From: CAYYSY01 sp964474355
GTDB taxonomy: Bacteria > Myxococcota_A > UBA9160 > UBA4427
Assembly: GCA_964474355.1 (NCBI GenBank)
Contig: CAYYSY010000437.1
Coordinates: forward strand, 1-11,128
Reading direction: 5' to 3'
Length of the DNA: 11,128 nucleotides
The notes below the pieces were generated by a model. That model was not told the origin of the DNA. It was given only the letters and a program-made list of their open reading frames with translations, and did not search any database. Shown one piece after another: positions 1 through 7,372 of the stretch (the stretch's first letter is position 1; each line of letters starts with the position of its first letter). A program made the position numbers and the translations under genes.

Positions 1-569
1 GGCGTCAGGCTTCCGAGCACCGGCAGGGTGTCGGGCTGCGTGGTCAACGCGTCCTCGAACAGATCCCAGCCCGACTTCCCGGCCTCGATCTCCTCGCCCC
101 GCATGGCCGCGAGCTGCGCGCCGACCCCGAGCACGATCAGCACGATGGCATTGAACGTCGCGAGCGCCTCGTCGGGCGAGAAGCCGAAGTCGACGAAGCG
201 GGCGAGCACGCGGTCCGCGTAGCGAAGCTGCCCGCCGGCGAGCGCCCTCGCAGCGATGACCGACGGGTAGCGGGTCGCCATCGAGCGCGCGTCCATCGCG
301 TATCCGTAGGCCCACGCCGACCAGTGCATGCCGGGCTCGACCGGGGGCAGCTCCCAGGCGTCGAAGGCGACGTCGCCCGCGAGCCGTCGCAGCTCGTCCT
401 GGCCGCGGACGTGGGTGTAGAGCGTCGCGACGCCGACCCCGAGCTCGGCCGCCAGGCTCGCCATCGTGGGCACCTCGCCCTCGATCGCGAGGAGCGCGCT
501 GCGCAGCCGCTCGGCTGTCACTCTCGGGGGACGCCCGCGCGTGGTGGGCTGGATGGGCTCGGCGGACAC
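1..569 (-). CDS. TetR/AcrR-family transcriptional regulator, C-terminus cut by window edge
   Basis: A DNA-binding repressor-type regulator that probably controls the divergent P450 gene. The 189 visible codons start at GTG (569-567). In that frame a stop lies shortly upstream and no ATG lies between, so GTG is the only reasonable start. After a proline/arginine-rich start (residues 1-17), residues 18-64 form the TetR N-terminal domain. The helix-turn-helix reads MASLAAELGVGVATLYTHV (residues 36-54), followed by the typical 'x-x-x-D-E-L' stretch. The rest is helical, with a long hydrophobic segment around NAIVLIVLGVG, as expected for a TetR ligand-binding/dimer domain of the TetR_C type. The left edge removes the C-terminal residues. 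Family assignment is firm. The ligand is unknown, and control of the P450 is inferred only from the divergent arrangement. Confidence 0.88.
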   Translation of the reverse strand, partial: MSAEPIQPTTRGRPPRVTAERLRSALLAIEGEVPTMASLAAELGVGVATLYTHVRGQDELRRLAGDVAFDAWELPPVEPGMHWSAWAYGYAMDARSMATRYPSVIAARALAGGQLRYADRVLARFVDFGFSPDEALATFNAIVLIVLGVGAQLAAMRGEEIEAGKSGWDLFEDALTTQPDTLPVLGSLT

Positions 570-717
570 GAACGGACCGTAGCAGGTTAGTCGGAAGTTG
601 TTTCTGGAAAGTCAATCTGGTAATTTCGGACGATATTCGAGCCGATCGGGAGAGGGGTGGAGCGACCCGTCCTGCTCCCTCGGCCAGTCCCACGCAGCGC
701 CCACAAGGAAGCCGTCC
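570..717. promoter_or_regulatory. Divergent TetR-P450 intergenic region
   Basis: This 148-bp spacer separates two divergent starts and is locally more AT-rich than the surrounding genes, as expected for a promoter region. A weak sigma70-like pair faces the P450: TTGTTT (598-603), 17-bp spacer, TAATTT (621-626). On the minus strand, TTGACT (615-610) is a good -35 for the regulator, but no good -10 follows it. Possible operator elements are a perfect palindrome CCGATCGG (642-649), the short inverted repeat ACGG-A-CCGT (572-580), and a repeated TCTGG at 603-607 and 616-620. None is convincing by itself as a TetR operator. AAGGAAG at 704-710 is the P450 ribosome binding site. Confidence 0.45.
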
Positions 718-1983
718 ATGAGCAACCGCGACGCCCTCGCCATGATCGACCCCCACGCCTACGCCGGGAACGGCCCGCCCCACGAGCTGTGGAAGCGCCT
801 GCGCGCGGAGAGTCCGGTGAAGTTCTTCGAGCCGGAGGGCTTCCAGAGCTTCTGGGCCGTCACGAAGCACGAAGACATCTGCACGATCTCGAAGCAGCCC
901 GATCTCTTCTCGAACGAGCCGGGCATCGTGATCATGAGCGACGAGCAGCGGCTGCAGCGCGAGAACGACAACCAGGGGCTCGGCGCGATGCGGGTCATCA
1001 TCGAGATGGATCCGCCCGAGCACCGCGCGTACCGCAAGGTGACGAGCGCATCGTTCACGCCGCGCGCCGTGCGCTCGCTCGACGAGGTGGTCGATCGCAG
1101 CGCGCGCGAGCTCGTCGACGAGCTCGAGGCCAAGGCCGGATCGGATGGTGTGGGCGTGTGCGACTTCGCCACCGACGTCGCGGTTCGGCATCCGCTCCGC
1201 GTCCTCTCGACCGTCCTCGGTCTGCCCCGGGAGGAGGAGCCGAAGATCCTCGAGCTGACGAATCAGCTCTTCGGGGGCGACGATCCCGATCTGCAGCGCC
1301 CCGGTGAGGATCGAAACCAGGCGATGATGGAGCTCGGCATGGAGCTCTATCAGATGTTCGACCGCGTCATCCAGGATCGGCGTGCGAACCCGACCGACGA
1401 CCTCGCCAGCGTGCTCGCGAACGGCACGATCGACGGTGAGCCGATGGGGGCGATGGAGACGTTCGGCTACTTCCTGATCTCGTTCACCGCGGGCCACGAC
1501 ACCACGAAGAACGCGTTGGTCGGCGGCATGAGCGCCCTGCTCGACAACCCGGACCAGCTCGCGAAGCTGAAGGCAGACCCGACGCTCGTCGAATCGACCG
1601 TCGAAGAGCTGGTGCGCTGGACGACGCCGGTGAACTACATGGTCCGCACGGTCACGCGCGATACCGAGCTGCGCGGTGAGAAGCTGCGCGAGGGCGAGCG
1701 CCTCGTGATGTTCTATGCCTCGGCCAACCGGGACGCAGACGTCTTCGACGATCCCTACTCGCTTCGGATCGACCGCCAGCCGAACCGCCACCTCGGCTTC
1801 GGCATCGGCGAGCACTTCTGCCTCGGTGCCAATCTGGCGCGCCGCTCGCAGCGCGCGCTGTGGCTCGAGCTGGCCCGCCGCATCGAGTCGGTGGAGCCGG
1901 CCGGTGATCCGGAGTGGATCCACTCGAGCTTCGTCGTGGGGCTGAAGCACCTGCCGATGCGGTACTGCGTCGCGTCCAGCTGA
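718..1983 (+). CDS. Cytochrome P450 (bacterial class I type)
   Basis: A soluble haem-thiolate monooxygenase of 421 residues, a normal size for a bacterial P450. It inserts one oxygen atom from O2 into an organic substrate using electrons from a ferredoxin/reductase pair, neither of which is in this window. The I-helix oxygen-activation motif is FTAGHDTT (256-263), the ExxR motif is E297-R300, and the haem loop FGIGEHFCLG (361-370) carries the haem-ligand Cys368. The 'MDPPEHRAYRK' region with 'ASFTPRAV' is the usual N-terminal-half signature. ATG 718 was chosen because AAGGAAG lies 7 nt upstream and the protein then starts as P450s of this group do. The frame is open further upstream but has no better start. 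The substrate cannot be read from the sequence; lipid, terpenoid or steroid-like molecules are common for this class. It is divergent from a TetR gene and convergent with a GST gene. Confidence 0.96.
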   Translation: MSNRDALAMIDPHAYAGNGPPHELWKRLRAESPVKFFEPEGFQSFWAVTKHEDICTISKQPDLFSNEPGIVIMSDEQRLQRENDNQGLGAMRVIIEMDPPEHRAYRKVTSASFTPRAVRSLDEVVDRSARELVDELEAKAGSDGVGVCDFATDVAVRHPLRVLSTVLGLPREEEPKILELTNQLFGGDDPDLQRPGEDRNQAMMELGMELYQMFDRVIQDRRANPTDDLASVLANGTIDGEPMGAMETFGYFLISFTAGHDTTKNALVGGMSALLDNPDQLAKLKADPTLVESTVEELVRWTTPVNYMVRTVTRDTELRGEKLREGERLVMFYASANRDADVFDDPYSLRIDRQPNRHLGFGIGEHFCLGANLARRSQRALWLELARRIESVEPAGDPEWIHSSFVVGLKHLPMRYCVASS

Positions 1984-1992
1984 TTCGGCAAG

Positions 1993-2012
1993 GGGGGCGA
2001 GCGTTCGCCCTC
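1993..2012. terminator. Candidate bidirectional terminator hairpin between P450 and GST genes
   Basis: The convergent genes end 27 bp apart. A hairpin with GGGCGA (1995-2000), loop GCGT and TCGCCC (2005-2010) extends to eight pairs if a G-T wobble (1994/2011) and G-C (1993/2012) are counted. The GST stop codon lies in the right arm. No T-tract follows on either strand, so it would be a weak intrinsic terminator. Its position is the best argument for it. Confidence 0.45.
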
Positions 2013-2622
2013 AGGCTGATGCCGCCCGCTGGAACGCGGGGCGGGCCATCGCGCGCTCGCAGTAGGCCCGCACGCGTGGCGTCGCGTCGTTCACGTACTC
2101 GAGGTAGGCGGCGATGCTGAGGCCGTAGGTGACCATGATGTCGGCGGCGCTGAACGCGTCGCCGGCGATCCACGTCTGCTCGCCGAGAGCGCGCTCCACG
2201 ACGCCGACGAGCGAGGGCGCGATCTCCCGGCCGCGATCGACGAGTGCGGGCACGCGCCACTCGTCGGGCATCGGGCCGCTGTGCGCCGCGATCTCGCCCA
2301 TGATGACCGTCAGCGGGTTCTCGCCGTACTCCATCCACTGGATCGTGATGGCCCCGGCCTCGGTGTCGCGCGGCGGGATCAGCGCGCCGCCGCCGTACTT
2401 CGCATCGAGGTATTGCAGGATCGCGCTCGTCTCCCACAGCACGAAGCCGTCGTCTTCGATGGCGGGCACCTTGCCGAGCGGATGGATCGCGAGGTACTCG
2501 GGCCGCTTCATCGCGTCACTGAACATCTCGACCGTCTCGAGCCGGTAGTCGAGGCCGATCTCTTCGCAGAGCCAGACGACGCGCATCGAGCGCGAACGGG
2601 GGGAGTGGTGGATGGTCAGCAA
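2011..2622 (-). CDS. Glutathione S-transferase family protein
   Basis: A cytosolic two-domain GST of 203 residues, the usual length. It would conjugate glutathione to, or remove it from, an electrophilic substrate. The N-terminal thioredoxin-like domain (about 1-78) holds 'HHSPRSRSMRVVWLCEE', with serines in the usual active-site region, then the cis-proline motif KVPAI (51-55) and the glutathione-gamma-Glu-binding 'ETSAI' (64-68). The helical C-terminal domain has the 'AGDAFSAADIMV' N-capping/hydrophobic staple motif typical of GSTs. The start is TTG at 2622; GAGG lies 9 nt upstream, and the frame is closed by the stop of the preceding SDR 33 nt upstream. It is the last gene of the seven-gene minus-strand run. 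Whether it detoxifies a product of the run or catalyses a pathway step, as thioether-cleaving GSTs do in lignin aryl-ether catabolism, is not resolved. Confidence 0.92.
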   Translation of the reverse strand: MLTIHHSPRSRSMRVVWLCEEIGLDYRLETVEMFSDAMKRPEYLAIHPLGKVPAIEDDGFVLWETSAILQYLDAKYGGGALIPPRDTEAGAITIQWMEYGENPLTVIMGEIAAHSGPMPDEWRVPALVDRGREIAPSLVGVVERALGEQTWIAGDAFSAADIMVTYGLSIAAYLEYVNDATPRVRAYCERAMARPAFQRAASA

Positions 2623-2655
2623 AGCCTGGAGCCTCAGTGCCGTGCGGTGGCGGCG

Positions 2656-3492
2656 TCAGATCATGTAGCTGTCGCCCGATGCGCGCACAGTGATGTCTCC
2701 GATCGAGACGCCCCATGGCTGATCGATGACGTAGACGATCTGATCGGCGAGAAGCTCGGGGGCCAGCGCGAAGTACTGGATGCTGTCGGCATCTTCGAGC
2801 TCGGCGGGTGCATCGCCGGTCATGATCTTGCCGAACGTCTCCATGAAGCCCGCCTCGTTCTTGCCGAGGACGCCGCCGAGGGCGGCCGGGTTGATGACGC
2901 CGGCGCCCAGCCCGGTACCCGGTACCCCCGTCGGCCGGATCGTCGTCACCTTGATCCGCCCCTGTGATTCCTGGCGCAGCGACTCGGAGAGGACGTTGAC
3001 CGCCGCCTTGGTTGCGCCGTAGACCGCCGCGCCGGCTACGGGGTAGTTGCCGTAGATCGACGACAGGTTGATCACCTGCCCGCGCCCCTGCGCGATCATC
3101 TGGTCGTGCACGGCCATGATGCCGTGCAGCACGCCCTTGATGTTGATGTCGATGCAGCGGTCCCAGGCCTCAGCGGCCTGCTCGTGATCGGAGTAGAGCG
3201 CGAGCGGCATGGTGCCGGCGTTGTTCACCATCACCTCGAGCGCGCCGAACTCGTCGACGGCCCGGGCTGCGAGCGCACGCATCTCGCCGAGCTGCGTCAC
3301 GTCGGCCCGCACCGCGATCACCTTGCCCGGCGCGTCGGTGGTGGACGCCACCGTTTCTTCGAGCGCGGCCTCGTCGATGTCCGCAGCCACGACTCGACCA
3401 CCTCGGGCGGCGCACTTCTGGGCCACGAGCCGGCCGAAGCCGCCTCCGGCGCCGGTGATGACGATGACCTTGCCCTGGATGTGGTCGCTCAA
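2656..3492 (-). CDS. Short-chain dehydrogenase/reductase (SDR)
   Basis: An NAD(P)-dependent oxidoreductase of 278 residues that interconverts an alcohol and a ketone or similar group. The classical SDR signature is complete: TGAGGGFG (13-20) for the dinucleotide, D38 at the end of the second strand (favours NAD(H)), NNAG (90-93), S145, and the catalytic pair Y158-x3-K162 in 'YGATK'. An extension after about residue 200 gives a somewhat longer C-terminal substrate region than in minimal 250-residue SDRs. The start codon is TTG at 3492. A strong GGAGGA lies 8 nt upstream and residues from there match a normal SDR start. The gene sits 82 nt downstream of the flavin oxidoreductase, with a strong stem-loop in the gap, and 33 nt upstream of the GST. 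The substrate is unknown. Confidence 0.94.
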   Translation of the reverse strand: MSDHIQGKVIVITGAGGGFGRLVAQKCAARGGRVVAADIDEAALEETVASTTDAPGKVIAVRADVTQLGEMRALAARAVDEFGALEVMVNNAGTMPLALYSDHEQAAEAWDRCIDINIKGVLHGIMAVHDQMIAQGRGQVINLSSIYGNYPVAGAAVYGATKAAVNVLSESLRQESQGRIKVTTIRPTGVPGTGLGAGVINPAALGGVLGKNEAGFMETFGKIMTGDAPAELEDADSIQYFALAPELLADQIVYVIDQPWGVSIGDITVRASGDSYMI

Positions 3493-3520
3493 ATCAGTGC
3501 TCCTCCAAGATTCACGTTGT

Positions 3521-3547
3521 CTCGACGTCTCGCTTCGAGATGTCGAG
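3521..3547. other. 12-bp stem-loop between flavin oxidoreductase and SDR genes
   Basis: CTCGACGTCTCG (3521-3532), loop CTT, CGAGATGTCGAG (3536-3547). Eleven of twelve positions are complementary. The single exception is a G-U wobble in a plus-strand RNA and an A-C mismatch in the minus-strand mRNA of the operon. No T-run follows on the minus strand, so it is not a classical intrinsic terminator. It could stabilise or process the mRNA, attenuate the last two genes, or be a protein-binding site. Confidence 0.6.
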
Positions 3548-3574
3548 GCGAGCCATTACGTTGCCGGCGACCCT

Positions 3575-5713
3575 CTAGAGATCGAGCGCCGCCTGGAACC
3601 CGTCGCGGATCGCGCCCTCGATGTAGCCGACGCCCGTGACATCGCCGATCGCGCGGACCGGGACGCCCGCCTTCTCGAGCCCGTTCACGATCTCGTCGTT
3701 CGCCTCGAGACCGACGGCCAGGATGACCGCATCGGCCTCGATCTCGGCCGGCGTTGCCTCGCCGTCGCCTGCTTCGATCTCGTATTGCACGACCTCTTCG
3801 CCGATGGATCGCACGCGAGCGTGGGGTACGAGCTCGACGCCGTGCTCGCGGAGCTCGTGCAGCACCCGCCAGCGTCGGGGATGGGCCAGCTCGAGGCCGA
3901 ACTTGGGGCCCTCCTCGAGGACGGTCACGCTTCGTCCGCGCTCCACCAGGAACTCGGCGAGCTCGACGCCGACCAGTCCGCCGCCGATCACGACCACGCG
4001 CTTGCCGAGCGGCATCCACGCCTTCGATGCGGCTCTCAGCTGCGCGATCGAGCTCGTGACGCCGGTCGCGCGGCCGGCGCGCACGGCGAGGCGACCGGCG
4101 AGCGAGAGCTTCTTGGCTGCCTCGCCGCTGCCGTCGCCGGTGAGGAGCTCGCGCAGATCGTCGCCGTCGAAGACGTGATCGCGGTCGATGCCCGGGATCT
4201 CGGGATTCGAGCGTCCTGCGCCCGCAGCCACCAGCACCTGATCGGGTGCGATCTCGCGGATCGTCTCGGCGCTCACCTCCGTCTCGAGCCGCACGTCGAC
4301 GCCCAGTGCGTGCATCTGGCCTGTGAGCCAGTCGAGCAGTCGCTCGTTGGGCTCGTACATGAGGGCGGCGAAACGCAGCGAGCCGCCGAGCTGCTTCGAC
4401 TTCTCGCAGAGCACGACCTCGTGGCCGCGGAGGCTCGCCACGCGAGCTGCTTCGAGGCCTGACGTGCCGCCGCCGACGATCAGCACGCGGCGCGGCGTCG
4501 CCGCCCGCTCGAGCTCCGGGGCGCTCATGGTGGCTTCGTGCCCCGTCAGTGGGTTCACCGCGCACCGGACGGGCAGGTTGAAGAAGGGCTGGGCGACGCA
4601 GGTGTAGCAGTAGATGCAGGGCCGGACGTCGCCGGGGCGGCCCTCTGTGATCTTCTGCGGCAGCTCGGGATCGGCGAGCAGCTTGCGCGCCATCGCGACG
4701 ACGTCGGCCTTGCCGTCGCGGATGAGTCCGTCGGCGATCTCGGGCTCGATGCGACCGACCGCGATCACCGGCACGTCGACCTTCGACTTCACGAGCGCCG
4801 TGGCGTCGACGTACGCGGCCTCTGTGTGCGTCAGTGGCCCCTCGGTGAACGCGATGGCCGACGTCGCGTCCGCATAGGCGGTCACGTGGATGGCGTCGGC
4901 GCCGGCCTCGGCTGCGAGCTCGGCGTTCCGCGCGCACTGCTCGGGCGTGATGCCATTCGGTGTGCGGAACTCGCGCGAGTCGAGCCGGACCCAGACCGGA
5001 AAGTCCTCGCCTGCTCGCTGCTTGCACGCAGCGATCACCTCGCAGAGCAGGCGCGCGCGGTTCTCGGCGCTGCCGCCATACTCGTCCTCCCGGAAGTTCC
5101 AGGCCTGCGAGAGGAACTCCGAGATCAGGTAGCCGTGGGCCCCGTGCAGCTCGACCGCGTCGAACCCTGCGCGCCGCGCCCGCTCGGCGGCGCTCGCGAA
5201 CGCGTCGACGACCCAGGCGATGTCCTCGGCATCGGCCTCCTTGATCGTCGGCGGACCGCCGCCGAAGGCCTTCGCCATGAGGCCCATCTCTTCGAAGGAG
5301 AGATCGTGCGCCATGTCCATCGCGCCGTGGAAGCGCGGCTTCGAGGGCATGATGATCGGGCGCCCCGCCTTCGTGTCGACCCGGGACTGCTTGCCGTGGT
5401 GCGTGAGCTGGACGGCGATCTTCGCGCCGTGGCGATGGACGCCGTCGGTGAGCGCCTGGAGCCCGGGCAGATAGTCGTCGCTCGACATCGCGAGCTGGCC
5501 TTCGGCGTGGGCGCCGCGCGGGTAGGCCACCGCGCAGGCCTCGGTGATGATGAGCCCGGCACCCCCACGCGCGCGTGCCTCGTAGTAGGCGGCAATCGGC
5601 TCGCTCGCGCTGCCGTCCTGCTCGGCGATCTCGACGCCCATTGCGCTCATGGCGATGCGGTTGCGAAGCGTCATGCCCCCGATGGTGACGGGGGAGGTCA
5701 GGTGCTCGTACAT
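3575..5713 (-). CDS. FMN/4Fe-4S/FAD NAD(P)H oxidoreductase, Old Yellow Enzyme/2,4-dienoyl-CoA reductase-like
   Basis: A 712-residue multidomain flavoenzyme of the family that includes 2,4-dienoyl-CoA reductase (FadH), trimethylamine dehydrogenase and bile-acid BaiCD/BaiH; these move hydride from NAD(P)H through FAD and an Fe-S cluster to FMN and an enone/enoate, or oxidise an amine. Residues 1 to about 340 form the FMN TIM barrel (QLTHHGKQSR; ELHGAHGYLISEFLS; the NFREDEYGGSAENR signature). The cluster ligands are C366, C369, C372 and C384. Two dinucleotide folds follow, with GGGTSG (414-419) and GGGLVG (577-582), and the C-terminus has the 'GDVTGVGYIEGAIRDGFQAA' FAD motif. ATG 5713 was chosen over an upstream in-frame start because CGGAG lies 7 nt before it and homologues start 'MYEHLxxPxxIGxMxLxNR'. 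It follows the alcohol dehydrogenase by 34 nt. Dienoyl-CoA/enone reduction is likely but unproven. Confidence 0.93.
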   Translation of the reverse strand: MYEHLTSPVTIGGMTLRNRIAMSAMGVEIAEQDGSASEPIAAYYEARARGGAGLIITEACAVAYPRGAHAEGQLAMSSDDYLPGLQALTDGVHRHGAKIAVQLTHHGKQSRVDTKAGRPIIMPSKPRFHGAMDMAHDLSFEEMGLMAKAFGGGPPTIKEADAEDIAWVVDAFASAAERARRAGFDAVELHGAHGYLISEFLSQAWNFREDEYGGSAENRARLLCEVIAACKQRAGEDFPVWVRLDSREFRTPNGITPEQCARNAELAAEAGADAIHVTAYADATSAIAFTEGPLTHTEAAYVDATALVKSKVDVPVIAVGRIEPEIADGLIRDGKADVVAMARKLLADPELPQKITEGRPGDVRPCIYCYTCVAQPFFNLPVRCAVNPLTGHEATMSAPELERAATPRRVLIVGGGTSGLEAARVASLRGHEVVLCEKSKQLGGSLRFAALMYEPNERLLDWLTGQMHALGVDVRLETEVSAETIREIAPDQVLVAAGAGRSNPEIPGIDRDHVFDGDDLRELLTGDGSGEAAKKLSLAGRLAVRAGRATGVTSSIAQLRAASKAWMPLGKRVVVIGGGLVGVELAEFLVERGRSVTVLEEGPKFGLELAHPRRWRVLHELREHGVELVPHARVRSIGEEVVQYEIEAGDGEATPAEIEADAVILAVGLEANDEIVNGLEKAGVPVRAIGDVTGVGYIEGAIRDGFQAALDL

Positions 5714-5747
5714 CGATGGGCTCCGGTGGAGGGGGCTGGTGGCGCGC

Positions 5748-6788
5748 TCACGCCGACGGGTCGAGCAGCACCTTGAGCACGCCTTCGCGGCGACTGTCGA
5801 AGAGCTCGTAGGCGGCGGAGCCTTCACCAAGCCCCATCTCGTGCGTGAACACGAAGTCGGGCTGCAGCCGCCCCTCGGCGAGCAGCGGCACGAGATGCTG
5901 CCAGAAGCGCGGCACCGGGCAGACCCCGATACGGAACGTGACGTTCTTGACCAGGGCCAGCGCCATCGGGAACTCGAAGGCCATGTTCGTGTTGACGCCG
6001 ATCACGCTCACGTGGCCACCGCGCCGCACGAGTGCGAGCGCGTTGCGGATGGTGTCGTCCGCACCGACGGCCTCGATGACGCTGTGCGGTCCGAGCCCGC
6101 CCGTCGCTTCGAGGATCTCGGTGTTCGCGTCGCCCGTGACGTCCAGGGGGATCGCGCCGAGCTGCTTCGCCGCGTCGAGTCGGCCCGGCACGCTGTCGAG
6201 CGCGAACACGCGGCGAGGCCCGAAGAGCAGGGCGCTCTGGATCGCCATCAAGCCGACGGGGCCGCAGCCGATCACCGCGACGTCGTGCCCCGGCTCGATC
6301 TCGGCGTTCTCGGCGCCGAAGTAGCCGGTGGGCAGGATGTCGGTGAGCAGCACCGCGCTCTTCGTCGACAGGCCGTCGGGAATGCGATGCAGGGTCGCGT
6401 CGGCCGTGGGCACGGCAAGCGCCTCGGCCTGTCCGCCGGCGAGGCCCTGGTTGGTGCCGAAGACGCGCCCGATGCCCTCCTCGCACGACGTCACGGTGCC
6501 GCCGCGACACGGCGAGCAATGACCGCACCCGATCACGCCCGAGACCAGCACGCGGTCACCCGCGCGGAAACCGCGCACACCGGAGCCCGTCTCGACGACC
6601 TCGCCGATTGCCTCGTGACCGATGCCATAGCTGCCTTCGCCCATCTCGCCGTGATAGATATGGAGGTCCGACCCGCAGATCGCGGTGCGTTCGACCTTCA
6701 CGACGGCGCCGTCGATGCCCTCGGGCGAGGGATCGGGCACCTGCTCACAGCGGATGTCCCCCTTGCCGTGATAGACGAGCGCACGCAT
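5748..6788 (-). CDS. Zinc-dependent alcohol dehydrogenase (MDR superfamily)
   Basis: A 346-residue medium-chain dehydrogenase/reductase that oxidises an alcohol (or reduces an aldehyde) with NAD(H). Catalytic zinc ligands are C38 (in ICGSD), H58 (in GHEAIGE) and probably D150 (in LTDILPTGY). This is the Cys-His-Asp set seen in Thermoanaerobacter ADH and glutathione-independent formaldehyde dehydrogenase. The structural zinc lobe C88-x2-C91-x2-C94-x7-C102 is intact. The nucleotide fold has GCGPVG (174-179) and an acidic residue in 'FALDSVPGRL', which favours NAD over NADP. ATG 6788 was chosen because GAGAGGGA lies 7 nt upstream and the family-typical 'MRALVYHGKGDI' starts there; the upstream in-frame extension is proline/arginine-rich and unlike a protein. 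Gaps are 74 nt to the upstream DsrE gene and 34 nt to the flavin oxidoreductase. The true substrate is not identifiable. Confidence 0.94.
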   Translation of the reverse strand: MRALVYHGKGDIRCEQVPDPSPEGIDGAVVKVERTAICGSDLHIYHGEMGEGSYGIGHEAIGEVVETGSGVRGFRAGDRVLVSGVIGCGHCSPCRGGTVTSCEEGIGRVFGTNQGLAGGQAEALAVPTADATLHRIPDGLSTKSAVLLTDILPTGYFGAENAEIEPGHDVAVIGCGPVGLMAIQSALLFGPRRVFALDSVPGRLDAAKQLGAIPLDVTGDANTEILEATGGLGPHSVIEAVGADDTIRNALALVRRGGHVSVIGVNTNMAFEFPMALALVKNVTFRIGVCPVPRFWQHLVPLLAEGRLQPDFVFTHEMGLGEGSAAYELFDSRREGVLKVLLDPSA

Positions 6789-6862
6789 CAGCGGATCCCT
6801 CTCTGGTGGAGGCCTTGCAGGCGGTCGGGCAGGCATGTTCGCCCTCGGTGCCAGGCTCTGCA

Positions 6863-7330
6863 TCAGGTGAAGATGATCTCGCCGCCCGCCGCCATGTCGT
6901 AGAACTCGCCGACGGTGATGATGCCGGTGAGGTCGTCCATGAAGTCGTCTTCAGTCAGGCCGAACAGGTCTACGGATGCCAGGCAGCCGTACATGCCCGC
7001 GCCAGTGTCGGAGATGAGCTGAACGAACTCCGGGATCGATGGGATGTCGAACTCCTCCATCTTCTTGTTGAGCATGTGGGTCGCCAGGCCCGACATGCCG
7101 GGCAGCAGGCCGACCAGTGTGGCCATGTGCATGCCGGGATTGCCCACGGTGGCGATCTTGATGTGCTCCATGCGCTGCTTGTGGATCGCATCGAGGCCGA
7201 AGAAGGTGAAGAAGAGGTTGGCTTCGATCCCCTCGGCCCGAGCCCCGTTGGCCATGATGAGCCCCGGGTAGATTCCATCGAGGGAGCCCTTCGAGATGAT
7301 GATCGAAACCTTCTCGATCTTGTCGGACAT
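6863..7330 (-). CDS. DsrE2-type (DsrE/DsrF/DrsH-like) sulfur-carrier protein
   Basis: A 155-residue protein of the DrsE_2 branch of the DsrE fold, which carries persulfide sulfur on a cysteine and passes it between sulfurtransferases. It starts with the family's beta strand and glycine loop (VSIIISKGSLDGIYPGLIMA). It continues through 'FFTFFGLDAIHK', a hydrophobic stretch 'MHMATLVGLLPGMSGL', and 'QLISDTGAGMYGCLASVDLFGL'. C116 is the only cysteine and sits where DsrE2 proteins have 'ACxMSMDVMG'. ATG 7330 has AAAGGAA close upstream. It follows the DsrC/TusE gene by 42 nt in a spacer with two small hairpins, one of which overlaps the ribosome binding site. A role as intermediate between the SQR-like flavoprotein and the DsrC-like protein is inferred from the neighbours. 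Family membership is firm; the donor and acceptor are not known. Confidence 0.9.
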   Translation of the reverse strand: MSDKIEKVSIIISKGSLDGIYPGLIMANGARAEGIEANLFFTFFGLDAIHKQRMEHIKIATVGNPGMHMATLVGLLPGMSGLATHMLNKKMEEFDIPSIPEFVQLISDTGAGMYGCLASVDLFGLTEDDFMDDLTGIITVGEFYDMAAGGEIIFT

Positions 7331-7333
7331 GAA

Positions 7334-7363
7334 CGTTCCTTTCGAACGGCGGAGGAGCCGCCG
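7334..7363 (-). promoter_or_regulatory. Two small hairpins at the DsrE ribosome binding site
   Basis: The 42-nt gap between the DsrC/TusE and DsrE genes holds CGGCGG-AGGAG-CCGCCG (7347-7363) and CGTTC-CTTTC-GAACG (7334-7348), which share two bases and so compete. In the minus-strand mRNA the purine-rich AAAGGAA of the DsrE gene lies in the loop and right arm of the second hairpin, so folding could modulate DsrE translation. Arms of five to six bases are common by chance in DNA this rich in G and C. Confidence 0.3.
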
Positions 7364-7372
7364 GCTTGTGGG

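Noticed and set aside
324..590. Plus-strand frame over the TetR start region
   Set aside because: It is antisense to a clear helix-turn-helix coding region and shows no domain of its own.
598..717. Longer N-terminus for the P450
   Set aside because: The frame is open, but ATG 718 has a good ribosome binding site and a family-like start. The upstream part reads as non-coding and holds the promoter candidates.
2908..2928. Tandem CCGGTAC-like repeat in the SDR gene
   Set aside because: It is a two-copy coincidence inside the well-formed coding sequence for a Gly/Pro/Thr loop, with no sign of a mobile or regulatory role.
3489..5027. A 512-codon minus-strand frame inside the flavin oxidoreductase gene
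   Set aside because: It is an Arg-rich alternative frame of a gene whose true frame has complete flavin, Fe-S and dinucleotide motifs.
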